Origin: PNON01 sp963757065
GTDB taxonomy: Bacteria > Chloroflexota > Anaerolineae > Anaerolineales > Anaerolineaceae
Length of the DNA: 64,000 nucleotides
Assembly (NCBI GenBank): GCA_963757065.1
Contig: CAVWQC010000009.1
Coordinates: 1 to 64,000 of the forward strand
Reading direction: 5' to 3'
Under the pieces are notes generated by a model that was not told the DNA's origin, made no database searches, and saw nothing but the letters and a program-made list of their open reading frames with translations. The position numbers and the translations under genes are program-made. This document shows, piece by piece, positions 45,952 through 54,639 of this stretch (the stretch's first letter is position 1; each line of letters begins with the position of its first letter).

Positions 45952-45985
45952 CTGGAAATGACCGCTAGTTTCGGTCAGACCAGCC
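45952..45985 (+). terminator. Possible terminator hairpin
   Basis: TGACCG/CGGTCA stem (45959-45977), extended outward by CTGG/CCAG, followed by a moderately T-rich stretch. Weak. Confidence 0.4.
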
Positions 45986-46072
45986 TTATTTATTACTCCC
46001 GGGTTTAATGCAAATTTAGAGGTAAATACAGGGAAGCCGAGTCAATGAGGTACAAAAAAAGGGGGGGGTTAG

Positions 46073-46678
46073 TTAATTTTCGCCCTTGTGGATTAATTTT
46101 CTCAACAATGGCAAAGTATTCTGTAAAGCTCTAGCCCGATGGCTTACCTTATTCTTTTCACTATCGGATAATTCAGCCATGGTCCGGTTGGAACCGCTCA
46201 TTAGAAAGATCGGATCGTATCCGAATCCATTTGTTCCCCTTTCAATTGGAATGATTTCTCCATCACAGCGGCCATTAAAGAACCAGTGTCTGCCGTTTGG
46301 CAGACAAAAACAAATGGTGCAGGTAAAAAATGCAGACCATGGGCGTGGTTCGGAAGTTAATAAAGAGAGTAAATATGCGCGTCGATCGTGGTCGGTTGCA
46401 TTCGGAATTGGTGCGAAGCGGTTGGAAAAAAGTCCTGGAGCGCCTTGTAAGGCAGCCACTTCCAACCCGCTGTCATCACCCAGGCTGGGTAAACTTGTCT
46501 TTACAGCATATGCAGATGCCTTAAGGTAGGCGTTTTCACGATACGAATTCCCGGTCTCGGCAACATCCATTTCGATACCCAATTCACTTGAAGTGCAAAC
46601 AGTGATAGGCAGTCCATTCAATATTGCTTGAATTTCAACTATCTTACCTTTATTCTCTGTTGCCAGACAAATTTTCAT
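46073..46678 (-). CDS. rdgB: XTP/dITP pyrophosphatase (RdgB/HAM1)
   Basis: Removes non-canonical purine nucleoside triphosphates such as dITP and XTP. The 201 residues fit the family. Motifs: N-terminal ICLATENKGKIVEIQ, central SLGDDSGLEVAALQGAPG with the catalytic Asp pair, a middle TNGFGYDPIF and C-terminal NKVSHRARAL. The start at 46678 matches the family N-terminus (MKICLATEN); the next in-frame ATG upstream would add six unrelated residues. The gene is alone on this strand and ends beside a run of eight G at about 46061-46068. Cellular role is clean-up of the nucleotide pool. Confidence 0.94.
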   Translation of the reverse strand: MKICLATENKGKIVEIQAILNGLPITVCTSSELGIEMDVAETGNSYRENAYLKASAYAVKTSLPSLGDDSGLEVAALQGAPGLFSNRFAPIPNATDHDRRAYLLSLLTSEPRPWSAFFTCTICFCLPNGRHWFFNGRCDGEIIPIERGTNGFGYDPIFLMSGSNRTMAELSDSEKNKVSHRARALQNTLPLLRKLIHKGEN

Positions 46679-46734
46679 GGCTGAATTAAACCACATTTTT
46701 TATCTATGCTCCACAGACATGTAAATTGCAATTA

Positions 46735-46812
46735 ACTTTTCTTTGCAATCAAGTTCCTACCAACCAGCTAATCTACCAATCACTAATCACTAAATCCTAA
46801 TCAACTTTTCTC
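46735..46812. repeat. GTGATTAGT-family intergenic array
   Basis: Reverse-orientation units (CCAATCACTAATCACTAAATCC) upstream of the DUF177 promoter. Same family as at 11819, 22650 and 60718. Confidence 0.6.
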
Positions 46813-46866
46813 CATTCTCTCATTTCTTTTCGTAATCATAATATTTATGATAAAAATAGTAATTAA

Positions 46867-46895
46867 TTGACAATGAAGAATAAATGTGCTATAGT
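46867..46895 (+). promoter_or_regulatory. Strong sigma-70 promoter of the DUF177 gene
   Basis: TTGACA (46867-46872), 17-base spacer, TATAGT (46890-46895). The predicted start near 46902 lies downstream of an ATG at 46884, so that codon cannot be used. Confidence 0.75.
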
Positions 46896-46934
46896 GTTTT
46901 CTGTAATTATCCTTTTATTGTCCGAATTAACCCT

Positions 46935-47414
46935 GTGAATCAATCTCGGAATCAGCTGCGGCTCAATGTAGGTTTTATAATTAGCCAACCCATCGGCTAT
47001 AGCCGGGATTTCACCTTCGATATTCCCCATCTGCACCTATCGCCTGAACTGGACCTGAATGATTTTTCGGGATTCACCAGGATTGGTAGAACCCAGCAAG
47101 GACTCATTTTACAAGCTAAATATCACTGCACGATCATGACCGAGTGTGTACGCTGTCTCACAGAAACCATCGTTCCATTGCAGACTGAATTTGATGAACT
47201 GTATGCATTTACTACCAGGAGTGTTTCAGAATCCGGGTTGATCCTGCCAGAAGACGGGCATATCGACCTGGAACCTCTGCTTCGAGAGTACCTGACATTG
47301 GAGGTCCCCATCCGTCCACTTTGCCGCCCGGATTGTAAAGGGTTATGCATAGAATGCGGGGAGAACCTCAATGAAAGGTTGTGTGAACACCAAACCAAAC
47401 AGCCGGGTATTTAG
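46935..47414 (+). CDS. DUF177 (YceD-like) protein
   Basis: A 159-residue member of DUF177, whose YceD members are linked to 23S rRNA or ribosome maturation. Signature parts are CVRCLTETIVPLQ near the middle and the C-terminal zinc-like set CRPDCKGLCIECGENLN (Cys-x3-Cys-x3-Cys-x2-Cys). The GTG start at 46935 is chosen because a near-consensus promoter places the transcript start near 46902, downstream of the ATG at 46884. In most bacteria rpmF (ribosomal protein L32) follows directly; here the next gene is the primary sigma factor and no rpmF is seen, so the usual pair is broken. No Shine-Dalgarno sequence is evident. Confidence 0.85.
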   Translation: MNQSRNQLRLNVGFIISQPIGYSRDFTFDIPHLHLSPELDLNDFSGFTRIGRTQQGLILQAKYHCTIMTECVRCLTETIVPLQTEFDELYAFTTRSVSESGLILPEDGHIDLEPLLREYLTLEVPIRPLCRPDCKGLCIECGENLNERLCEHQTKQPGI

Positions 47415-47518
47415 CACCTAAATTAGCATACCCGGCACAATGACCACAACCAGCTCTTCAAGGCGGGTAACATGGTGAGTGGTCTATACATAACAGGTTG
47501 ATCTGGAGGAGGGTGCAA

Positions 47519-48695
47519 GTGACATATTCAGTTAGGCACGGACAGAACACAGAGATTTTAAGTATGCTGCTTGAAAAAGCAGATGTGCAGGGATATCTTA
47601 CAACCGAAGACCTGATGGAGTTCTATCCGGAGGGGGACGAAGATAACGAACATCTAACCGCTATTATGGTCGCTCTTCGCCGTCGAGGGGTGGATATTCT
47701 CGACCATGAAAACGACCTCCAATTTCAAGACGAAGAACAGCTTCCCTCCAGCGATTTTGATTCATTCATTGACCTTGAACGTATTTCCACCGACGATACA
47801 GTGGGTTTATATTTGAAAGAGATGTCTCGTGTCCCTCTTCTGCATGTAGATGAAGAGATGGACATAGCCCGCCGTATCGAAGTTGGCCGGGCATCGAAAA
47901 AAGAGATCATCTCCCATTGCGGTAAAGATACCCCCAACCGACGGCATGAACTTGAGGCGTTGATCAATGATGGTATATCCGCTCGTGAGCATCTGATCAA
48001 AGCCAATACCCGGCTGGTGGTCAGCGTCGCCAAAAAATATATCGGACGGGGTGTCCCTTTCCTGGATCTGATCCAGGAAGGTAACCTGGGGTTGATGAAG
48101 GCCGTAGAAAAATATGATTATCATCGTGGATTTCGTTTTTCCACATATGCCACCTGGTGGATCCGGCAGACCATCACCCGTTCCATAGCCGACCAGGGAC
48201 GCACCATCCGCGTACCTGTCCATATGATCGACCGCATCCGTCAATTATACAAACTGACCCATGAAATGGAACAACGCCTCGGGTCGGGTCCCCACTGTGG
48301 ATGAACTGGCTGATGAGCTTGGGTTGGATGAACACAAGGTACAGTGGATGCTGCGGGTGTCCTGGCTGCCGCTCTCATTGGAAAGCCCTGTTGGCGATGA
48401 AGAAGACTCCGAGTTGGGTATGTTCGTGGAGGACGAGATCACCCCCACACCCATCCAGAGTGCATATCGCAACATGCTCCAGGAAAAAGTTGACGAGGTG
48501 CTGGGCACGCTATCTCCGCGTGAAGCCCGCATTCTGCGCCTGCGCTTCGGGTTGGATAACGGCCGCACCTATACTCTCGAAGAGGTTGGTCAGAAATTCG
48601 GTCTCACCCGCGAACGTATCCGTCAGATCGAAGGCAAAGCCTTGCGAAGATTAAGACACCCTCGCCGGGCGAGGCAGTTGAAAGATTATTTGTAA
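47519..48695 (+). CDS. rpoD: Primary RNA polymerase sigma factor (RpoD/SigA type), frameshifted
   Basis: About 391 residues. Region 1.1-like segment (LLEKADVQGYLTTEDLMEF), region 1.2 (DTVGLYLKEMSRVPLL), region 2 (KYIGRGVPFLDLIQEGNLGLM, then YDYHRGFRFSTYATWWIRQ), region 3 (RVPTVDELADELGL) and region 4 (LEEVGQKFGLTRERIRQIE) are complete and typical of group 1 factors. The frame breaks at 48284-48290: CTCGGGTCGGGT has one G too many; removal gives EQRLGRVPTVDEL. The span of 1177 bases is one over a multiple of three. A primary sigma factor is essential, so a read error is the likely explanation. The GTG at 47519 follows GGAGGAGGGTGCAA. A perfect terminator follows. Confidence 0.9.
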
Positions 48696-48712
48696 CAATA
48701 ATTGAATTCCAA

Positions 48713-48749
48713 CACACCTTGTTGGTCAACGCACAAGGTGTGTTTTTTT
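48713..48749 (+). terminator. Rho-independent terminator of the sigma factor gene
   Basis: CACACCTTG/CAAGGTGTG stem (48713-48721 and 48734-48742) followed by TTTTTTT. Confidence 0.95.
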
Positions 48750-48840
48750 AATTCGTTCAAATCACAATGGATTGAGTTATTATTAGTTAATTGGAACACC
48801 ATCATCGGGATTGGGATTTGTTCCGTTTGTGGAGGTGGAA

Positions 48841-49719
48841 ATGTGGTTTTCAAGGAATAAAAGTACTAAATCTGAGCGAAAATCCAAATATACCCTGGGG
48901 CTGGCATTGAGCGGCGGGGGAGCACGTGGATTGGCTCACCTGGGGTTCCTTAAAGTCCTTGAGCGTGAAAAGATCAAAGTGGATTACCTATCCGGTACCA
49001 GTATGGGCTCGATCATTGCTGCAGCTTATGCCCGCGGCATGGACCTGTCAGAGATGGAGGATGAGATCCTGCAAGCCACTACAACCCGCAGCATGATGCG
49101 GTTGGTCAATGTAGCTCCACCAACCCGCGGCTTCCTTGAAGTCGGCAAGGTCAGAAACTTACTTACCCGCTTCATTCCCGAAGCGCTAACTTTTGCTGAC
49201 CTCAAAATTCCCCTGGCAGTCTGTGCAACAGATTTGATCCATGCCACTTCAATTACCCTGGACCAGGGCGAGGTGCTTTCTGCAGTGATGGCATCCTGTG
49301 CTGTTCCGGGTATTTTTCCGGCTATGAATTTTCCGCCATATACTTTGGTGGATGGAGGCGTGTTGAATAACCTGCCGGTGGATCTGGTGAAAAAGCTGGG
49401 GGCCAAAAAAACCATAGCAGTTGATGTGCAGCTCAATCCATTTGAAACGACCCCCTGGGATGAACTCCCGGTAACAACCCGAATGCCCTTACACATTCCA
49501 ACCACCATTAAGGATGTCCTCTGGTCTGCAATGATGATGAGCGCCCGCATCACACAGGTAAATATGCAGATCACTCCTCCGGATTTATACATCAACACCA
49601 AGGTACCCAGAGATATCACCATGTTTATGGGTTTCCAGAAAGCAGCTGAGATCATTGCGGAAGGAGAAAAGTCTGCTGAAGAAAATCTACCTGCGATCCG
49701 AAAGCTTTTGGGAATTTAG
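48841..49719 (+). CDS. Patatin-like phospholipase (RssA-type)
   Basis: A 292-residue bacterial patatin: lipid acyl hydrolase using a Ser-Asp dyad. Oxyanion loop GGGARG near residue 26, nucleophile GTSMG near 58-62 and the dyad Asp in VDGG are all present. GGAGGTGGAA precedes the ATG at 48841, which therefore wins over an upstream in-frame codon. No signal peptide or membrane helix, so a cytoplasmic or peripheral membrane enzyme is expected. It resembles RssA/YlbK in length. It stands after the sigma-factor terminator and before an unrelated small gene. Substrate unknown, presumably membrane lipids or acyl-CoA. Confidence 0.92.
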   Translation: MWFSRNKSTKSERKSKYTLGLALSGGGARGLAHLGFLKVLEREKIKVDYLSGTSMGSIIAAAYARGMDLSEMEDEILQATTTRSMMRLVNVAPPTRGFLEVGKVRNLLTRFIPEALTFADLKIPLAVCATDLIHATSITLDQGEVLSAVMASCAVPGIFPAMNFPPYTLVDGGVLNNLPVDLVKKLGAKKTIAVDVQLNPFETTPWDELPVTTRMPLHIPTTIKDVLWSAMMMSARITQVNMQITPPDLYINTKVPRDITMFMGFQKAAEIIAEGEKSAEENLPAIRKLLGI

Positions 49720-49808
49720 AATCACAACCGTTCCTATATCCTTCGTGTGTATTCAGGTTGGTTGTATAATCACAACCAAGTTACATTTACAGATCGAGGA
49801 GCAACTCT

Positions 49809-50135
49809 ATGTTTGATTTTATTATGGATCTTTTTTCCAGTGGGAATAAATACAAGGTAAACCTTAATCCTGATCAAAAAAAGGATGTGGAAACTTACAC
49901 CAGGGAATTGATCGGGATCGGTATTAAAGAAGATTTCCTTTCTGAACGACCAGGTGGAGCATTCGACGGCCACTGCCATCATCGTCGGGCACGTGAAATC
50001 GGTGAAAAACTCAATGCCATTGCCGGGATGGATCTAATGTGGAAAGTGTTTTACCGGGTGAAGAGAAAAGTTGGGAAACAGCTCAGTGAGCACTTGGAAT
50101 ATGCCTGGTCCGGTATCGGACAATGGATGGCATAA
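49809..50135 (+). CDS. Hypothetical 108-residue protein
   Basis: I do not recognise a family. The protein is predicted soluble and mostly helical, with a hydrophobic amphipathic start (MFDFIMDLF), a charged middle (DVETYTRELIGIGIKEDFL) and a His/Arg-rich central motif GGAFDGHCHHRRAREIGEKLN that could bind metal or nucleic acid. GAGGAGCAACT precedes the ATG and a TATAAT lies at about 49764-49769, so expression signals look real. It is followed after 20 bases by the truncated DUF362 gene and may share a transcript with it. Confidence 0.7.
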   Translation: MFDFIMDLFSSGNKYKVNLNPDQKKDVETYTRELIGIGIKEDFLSERPGGAFDGHCHHRRAREIGEKLNAIAGMDLMWKVFYRVKRKVGKQLSEHLEYAWSGIGQWMA

Positions 50136-50155
50136 CAAATCTCCTTTAAGGATTA

Positions 50156-50695
50156 ATGATGAAAAGTAACGTTTATTACGGATCGCCGCGTCAAGCCCTG
50201 CTTGAGGCGAATGAAACCCTGCCAGCCAAACTGGACCTCATCATCGATAAGTTGAATATCCGTGAACGGGTGAAAAACGAATCAGTGGTCATCAAAATGC
50301 ATACGGGAAATAATATCTGCTACTCCACCATTCACCCTGTCTTCGTCAGAAAACTTGTTAAAGCAGTCAAAGATGGCGGCGGGAAACCGTTTATCGCTGA
50401 TGTAAGTTGGGATGTGGAAGGTGCGGAAACTCGTGGATATACTGCCGAAGTACTGGGCTGCCCGATCTACCCGGCAGCTGGACCGAAGGATGGCTATTCA
50501 TATCCGCACCAGCGCACTTTCAAGAACATGAAAGAATGGAAACTTGCCGGGATGATCCAGGATGCCAGCTTCCTGATCGGTTTTTCACATATCAAAGGTC
50601 ATCCGAGCTGCGGATTTGGTGGAGCTTTTAAGGTTTCAGGTTTTTCCATTAAACGGAACATCAGGCACCTAAGGTGCCTGATGTTCTTATTATAA
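50156..50695 (+). pseudogene. DUF362-family protein, 3' truncated
   Basis: The first 165 or so residues match DUF362 proteins: a start like SNVYYGSPRQALLEAN, VVIKMHTGNNICYSTIHPVFV, and the IKGHPSCGFGGAFK signature. Full members are about 370 residues and often carry ferredoxin-type cysteines in the second half. Here similarity ends at GGAFK and the last 15 residues (VSGFSIKRNIRHLRC...) run through a perfect 14-base hairpin to a chance stop. The remaining half is not found in any frame downstream. The truncation looks like a deletion or rearrangement. AAGGATT precedes the start codons. Confidence 0.8.
50657..50685. terminator. Perfect 14-base hairpin within the truncated DUF362 frame
   Basis: AACATCAGGCACCT, one A, AGGTGCCTGATGTT. 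Followed by CTTATTATAAAC on the plus strand. It may terminate transcription or be the scar of a lost element. From 50700 to 50857 only AT-rich DNA is seen. Confidence 0.6.
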
Positions 50696-50857
50696 ACATC
50701 TATTTCTCTGAAAGGCAAGCACGGGGGGGACGAGCTTTTTCTTTCTTTGAAATAATAGATACCGTACCAATAAATATTTTTGGTATCTATATTGATTATT
50801 ATAAATAGTAATTCTGGGTTTACATTAAATATATATTAGTAATTGTATCCAATTACT

Positions 50858-51325
50858 CTATTTATTCTGATTGAATAATTTCATCCACGACTCAAGCTCA
50901 CTATCGCTCATTGTCTGATCGGATGATCTTCTGGTTCGTTCTTCATCTAAAGTCTTTGCCAACTTTTGCGCAAACTCCTCTGAGCTCATTGATTTTGCCC
51001 GGGATTCCTTTGCATCTGCCTGGATCCTTCTATCAGAAGTGACCACCACCCAGTTGGAAGCTGAATTTCCAAGGGTCCTGATCCTTTTAATGATCCGTTC
51101 GTCTGCGATGGTTTTATCGGTAACAAATACTACCTTTAATCTGCCCTTTTGCTGCGTGGTTGCATGTCCAGTGGGAGCACGATCAAAATACACCTCAAGA
51201 GTATCCTGGCTGACCCGTGCATATTCCTGCAATAGGTCGATCAATTTTTGTTCGTCATCCAAATCTCGCAAGTTTATGCCCGGGATCTTGGGGATTAAGT
51301 TGTGACCATCTATAATAATTGGCAT
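50858..51325 (-). CDS. NYN-domain (YacP/Rae1-like) ribonuclease
   Basis: A 155-residue protein of the NYN/PIN-like nuclease fold. Acidic catalytic positions: IDGHNLIP at the start (Asp6), TIADERIIKR in the middle (Asp/Glu) and VTSDRRI toward the C-terminus. B. subtilis Rae1 (YacP) cleaves mRNA on ribosomes, a role that may or may not hold here. A helical tail (SSEEFAQKLAKTLDEERTRR in parts) completes the family length. No clear Shine-Dalgarno sequence is seen before the ATG at 51325. It diverges from the LTD protein gene and is not in an operon. Confidence 0.85.
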   Translation of the reverse strand: MPIIIDGHNLIPKIPGINLRDLDDEQKLIDLLQEYARVSQDTLEVYFDRAPTGHATTQQKGRLKVVFVTDKTIADERIIKRIRTLGNSASNWVVVTSDRRIQADAKESRAKSMSSEEFAQKLAKTLDEERTRRSSDQTMSDSELESWMKLFNQNK

Positions 51326-51416
51326 GAATTACGCATCACTTTCGGTTGTTCTTCCTTGTTAAAGATTTTCTAAATCAAGTAAGTTTATGCTATCATTATT
51401 CCTTAGGGATTAAACC

Positions 51417-51956
51417 ATGAATCAGACAAAACGGTTAATGTTATACCTGCTCGTTAATGTGATCGTATCTGCCTGCACCATCCTCTCCGTCCTCTGGCTG
51501 TGGGATAGACCGGATAAACCCTTACAAGGATTGCTCACAGGCCAACAGGCTACCATGATCCCTACCGTTGGACCAGTGATCATCTCCACTTCCAGCGGTG
51601 ACTCATCAATTTTGCCGACTGAAACCTTAAAACCAGTCCTATATCCTACGGGTTCAATCAGCATTAAAAATATAATCGGAGCCGGGAGTGCTGCCAGTGA
51701 AGTCGTGATCATTCAACGCGAGGGTGAAGGCGAATTGCCCATGGCGAACTGGAAACTGGAAGACTCCAATGGCAATATTTTCGTTTTCCCCGACCTCACC
51801 CTGTATAACGGGGCGATCAATATACGTACTGCAGCCGGGTTAAATACAGTGATCGACCTTTACTGGAACAAAAGTGAATCGGTATGGCAGATCGGCGAGA
51901 CAGCCACGCTGATCGATCCACTCGGCAACATCCAGGCAACTTACAAGATTCCGTAA
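51417..51956 (+). CDS. Membrane-anchored lamin-tail-domain protein
   Basis: A 179-residue protein with one N-terminal membrane helix (about 7-29), a Pro/Ser/Thr linker, and a C-terminal lamin tail domain (LTD) of about 90 residues. LTD features include the pair LPMANWKLEDSNGNIFVFP and LYNGAINIRTAAG. Bacterial LTD proteins are surface-exposed and often linked to nucleic-acid or polysaccharide enzymes. TTAGGGATTAAACC precedes the ATG. The stop is five bases before the dnaX ATG, so it may lie at the head of the dnaX-ybaB-recR operon without sharing its function. Confidence 0.8.
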   Translation: MNQTKRLMLYLLVNVIVSACTILSVLWLWDRPDKPLQGLLTGQQATMIPTVGPVIISTSSGDSSILPTETLKPVLYPTGSISIKNIIGAGSAASEVVIIQREGEGELPMANWKLEDSNGNIFVFPDLTLYNGAINIRTAAGLNTVIDLYWNKSESVWQIGETATLIDPLGNIQATYKIP

Positions 51957-51961
51957 ACCTT

Positions 51962-53617
51962 ATGGCACAAGCACTCTATCGAAAATGGCGCCCTAAATTA
52001 TGGCAGGAAGTGGTTGGACAGGATCATATCGTCCAGACATTGAAGAACGCCATCGCCGCGAACCGGGTTGGACATGCGTATTTATTCTCTGGTCCACGCG
52101 GTACAGGTAAAACGACCACTGCCCGTTTGCTGGCGAAAGCTATGAATTGCACCGGTGCATCAGAGACCGGTAAACCCTGTGATAAATGCCCCAACTGCCT
52201 GGCAGTTAATGAAGGCAGTTTCCTGGATCTTATCGAGATCGACGCTGCAACCAATACCAGTGTGGAAGATGTGCGTGATCTGCGGGATAAGATCAACTTT
52301 GCGCCTAACCTCGGCCAGTATAAGATCTATATCATCGATGAAGTTCATATGTTTTCGAATAGTGCTTTTAATGCCATTCTGAAAACTCTCGAAGAACCGC
52401 CGTCGCATGCCATCTTTATTCTGGCGACAACTGAACTGCACAAAATTCCCGCCACGATCCTCTCCCGGTGCCAGAGGTACGAATTCCGCCGGATACCGGT
52501 TGCAACCATTGTTGACCTGCTCCGTCAGAAAGCCGATGAGGAAGGCTTCAAAGTGGATACGGACGTCCTCACCCTGATTGCACGCCAGGCTACAGGAAGT
52601 ATGCGTGATGCCATATCATTGTTGGATCAGCTGTCCTCCACCAACAACACCATTACACTCGATCTGGCTCTCTCTGCCCTGGGTACTGCAACGAACACAG
52701 CCATCATGAATATAGTCGACAGTATGATCGCCCGGGAAACCGGTAAGGGTATCGATCAATTACAAACTGCCTTGGATGGTGGTACTGAAGCCCGCCAACT
52801 CGCCCGTCAGATGGTGGAGTACTTGCGCAATATGCTTCTGTCTAAAAATGGAAACACCAGCCTGGTGGATACCACCCTTGAGATCCGTGAAACGATTGCA
52901 AGGCAGGCGCAGATGATCCAAACCAGCCATTTGCTCGAGGCAATCGAGCGATTTAACATAGCAGCAAGTGATACCCGCCGGAGCGGCTGGCAGCCTGGTC
53001 TCGGTTTTGAACTGGCATTGGCTGAATCCATCGAAGCGATGTCGGAAAAACCCACCACTGCAAAATCCGTTGCCAAAACAACGGATGAAACCCCTGCAAG
53101 CAAGAAACCGGAGAACATTCCAGCTGCTTCGCCACAGGTAAAAATTTCCCCGGTAAGCAGCCCTATTCAGGAGGCTCCCAAAGAGAGTAAAACGGTCAAG
53201 GAAATCAGTGAAGAAAACCCGGCCGAAGCACCAACAGCTGGAAGTGAGTTTACGACCATTGCCAATAACTGGCGTAAGATCGGTGAGACCGTCCGCAAAT
53301 TTAATCCTGCCACCCAGGCATTGCTGAATTCATGTAAACCATCCTCAATCAAGAATGGGGTGTTATACCTGACCTTCGCGATTGACCTGTTGAAATCCAA
53401 GATGGAAGGCAACGATCATCTCGAAAATACACGCCGGGCTGTGCAAGTAGTGACCGGATTGGATTACCCTGTCCGCTGCATTGTTTCAGGAGTAAAAGCA
53501 ACAGGTGACCAGGATAAGCTCAAGATCGATTCAGACGGCATGGTAAGCACAGCTTTACGCGAACTGGGCGGGCAGGTAGTGGACGTGCAGGAAATCGACG
53601 AAAATGATGAAAAATAA
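51962..53617 (+). CDS. dnaX: DNA polymerase III subunit gamma/tau
   Basis: Clamp-loader ATPase that assembles the replisome; 551 residues. AAA+ motifs: Walker A GPRGTGKTT near 46-54, zinc cysteines around CTGASETGKPCDKCPNC, Walker B YIIDEVHMFS, and the SRC motif LSRCQRYEF. Domain III follows, then a Pro/Ala/Glu-rich linker (about 355-440) and a C-terminal tau-like domain (TIANNWRKIGETVRKF). The ATG at 51962 matches the family N-terminus ALYRKWRPK. A 28-base gap leads to ybaB and then recR, the order found in many bacteria. No programmed-frameshift signal for a short gamma form is obvious. Confidence 0.96.
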   Translation: MAQALYRKWRPKLWQEVVGQDHIVQTLKNAIAANRVGHAYLFSGPRGTGKTTTARLLAKAMNCTGASETGKPCDKCPNCLAVNEGSFLDLIEIDAATNTSVEDVRDLRDKINFAPNLGQYKIYIIDEVHMFSNSAFNAILKTLEEPPSHAIFILATTELHKIPATILSRCQRYEFRRIPVATIVDLLRQKADEEGFKVDTDVLTLIARQATGSMRDAISLLDQLSSTNNTITLDLALSALGTATNTAIMNIVDSMIARETGKGIDQLQTALDGGTEARQLARQMVEYLRNMLLSKNGNTSLVDTTLEIRETIARQAQMIQTSHLLEAIERFNIAASDTRRSGWQPGLGFELALAESIEAMSEKPTTAKSVAKTTDETPASKKPENIPAASPQVKISPVSSPIQEAPKESKTVKEISEENPAEAPTAGSEFTTIANNWRKIGETVRKFNPATQALLNSCKPSSIKNGVLYLTFAIDLLKSKMEGNDHLENTRRAVQVVTGLDYPVRCIVSGVKATGDQDKLKIDSDGMVSTALRELGGQVVDVQEIDENDEK

Positions 53618-53645
53618 AATTACAATTTTGAAACAGGAGTAGATT

Positions 53646-53987
53646 ATGGCAAAAGGATTTAATCGTCCAGCAGGTGGAGGTATGGCCGGCGGCGGCATGA
53701 TGCAGCAGATCAAAAAGATGCAGGACCAGCTCGCAGTTGCCCAGGAACAACTGGCCAAAGAAACTGTTACAGCCAGTGTGGGTGGCGGGGTGATCAAAAT
53801 CACTATGACCGGCGATCAGCACTGCCAGGGAGTCCAGATAGACCCTGAGATATTAAAGGACGCAGACCCCGAGATGCTTCAAGATCTGGTACTCAGTGCC
53901 ATCAACGCTGCCCTCGATCAATCCCGCGATATGGCCTCCGAAAAAATGGGACCACTCGCCGGAGGATTGGGCGGTTTGGGGCTCTAA
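53646..53987 (+). CDS. YbaB/EbfC nucleoid-associated protein
   Basis: A 113-residue DNA-binding protein of the YbaB/EbfC family, forming dimers with tweezer-like helices. Recognisable core: MQQIKKMQDQLAVAQEQLA, VTASVGGGVIKITMTGDQ and DLVLSAINAALDQS. The N-terminus is Gly-rich (GGGMAGGGMM) and longer than in E. coli. AACAGGAGTAGATT precedes the ATG. It lies between dnaX and recR, and its stop directly abuts the recR start. In other bacteria it binds DNA broadly; the link to RecR-dependent repair is by gene order. Confidence 0.94.
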   Translation: MAKGFNRPAGGGMAGGGMMQQIKKMQDQLAVAQEQLAKETVTASVGGGVIKITMTGDQHCQGVQIDPEILKDADPEMLQDLVLSAINAALDQSRDMASEKMGPLAGGLGGLGL

Positions 53988-54593
53988 ATGGGCGGTTTAC
54001 CGGAACCCGTTCAAGACCTGATCGATGCGTTTTCCCGATTGCCCGGCATAGGTCCCAAGACCGCTTCGCGACTGGCATTCTACCTGTTAACCGCACCGGA
54101 GGATTATTCCAAGAATCTTGCAGATGCACTGCTTGGGTTGAAGACCGGTATCGCTTTATGCGATGAGTGCTTCAATATCACTCTTTCCAACCAGAAGAAG
54201 TGCGAGATCTGCGATTCGACTCAACGCGACAGTACCAGCCTATGTGTGGTGGAAAAACCTTTGGATGTGCTTGTTCTCGAAAAAACACAGGGGTTCTTTG
54301 GGAAGTACCATGTTCTGCATGGAGTCCTCTCTCCGATTGAAGGAATTGGCCCGGATGACTTGCGTATTCACGAACTGATGGCACGCATCCGACACGGGGT
54401 TGTGAAGGAAGTGATCCTGGCTACCAACCCAAGCATGGAAGGGGATGCGACCGCGCAGTACCTGCAGCAGCAATTGGCAGGGCTGAACGTGCGAGTGACC
54501 CGGTTGGCGCGCGGTCTTCCCATGGGTGGGGAGTTGGAATATGCCGATCAGAATACCTTGCTGCGTGCCCTGGCTGGCAGGCAGGAGATGTAA
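53988..54593 (+). CDS. recR: Recombination mediator RecR
   Basis: RecR, with RecO and RecF, loads RecA at gapped DNA. All domains are in 201 residues: helix-hairpin-helix (FSRLPGIGPKTASRLAFYLL), a C4 zinc finger (CDECFNITLSNQKKCEICDS in parts: CDEC and CEIC), a Toprim domain with VLVLEKTQGFFGKYHVL and ATNPSMEGDATA, and a Walker-B-like tail. In the finger, three of the expected cysteines plus a fourth in SLCVVE are seen. It follows ybaB without a gap. The decayed IS begins about 50 bases downstream. Confidence 0.96.
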   Translation: MGGLPEPVQDLIDAFSRLPGIGPKTASRLAFYLLTAPEDYSKNLADALLGLKTGIALCDECFNITLSNQKKCEICDSTQRDSTSLCVVEKPLDVLVLEKTQGFFGKYHVLHGVLSPIEGIGPDDLRIHELMARIRHGVVKEVILATNPSMEGDATAQYLQQQLAGLNVRVTRLARGLPMGGELEYADQNTLLRALAGRQEM

Positions 54594-54639
54594 GGTAAAT
54601 GTCTCTCAACAAAGTAACAGAAAGGTAATACGCCCAATA

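Noticed and set aside
46055..46072. A7-G8 run as a regulatory phase-variation tract
   Set aside because: It lies downstream of the rdgB stop and affects no start or frame.
47519..48695. Programmed frameshift in the sigma factor gene
   Set aside because: The site has no slippery heptamer or stimulatory structure that I can see, and the same one-base excess is found in unrelated genes; read error is simpler.
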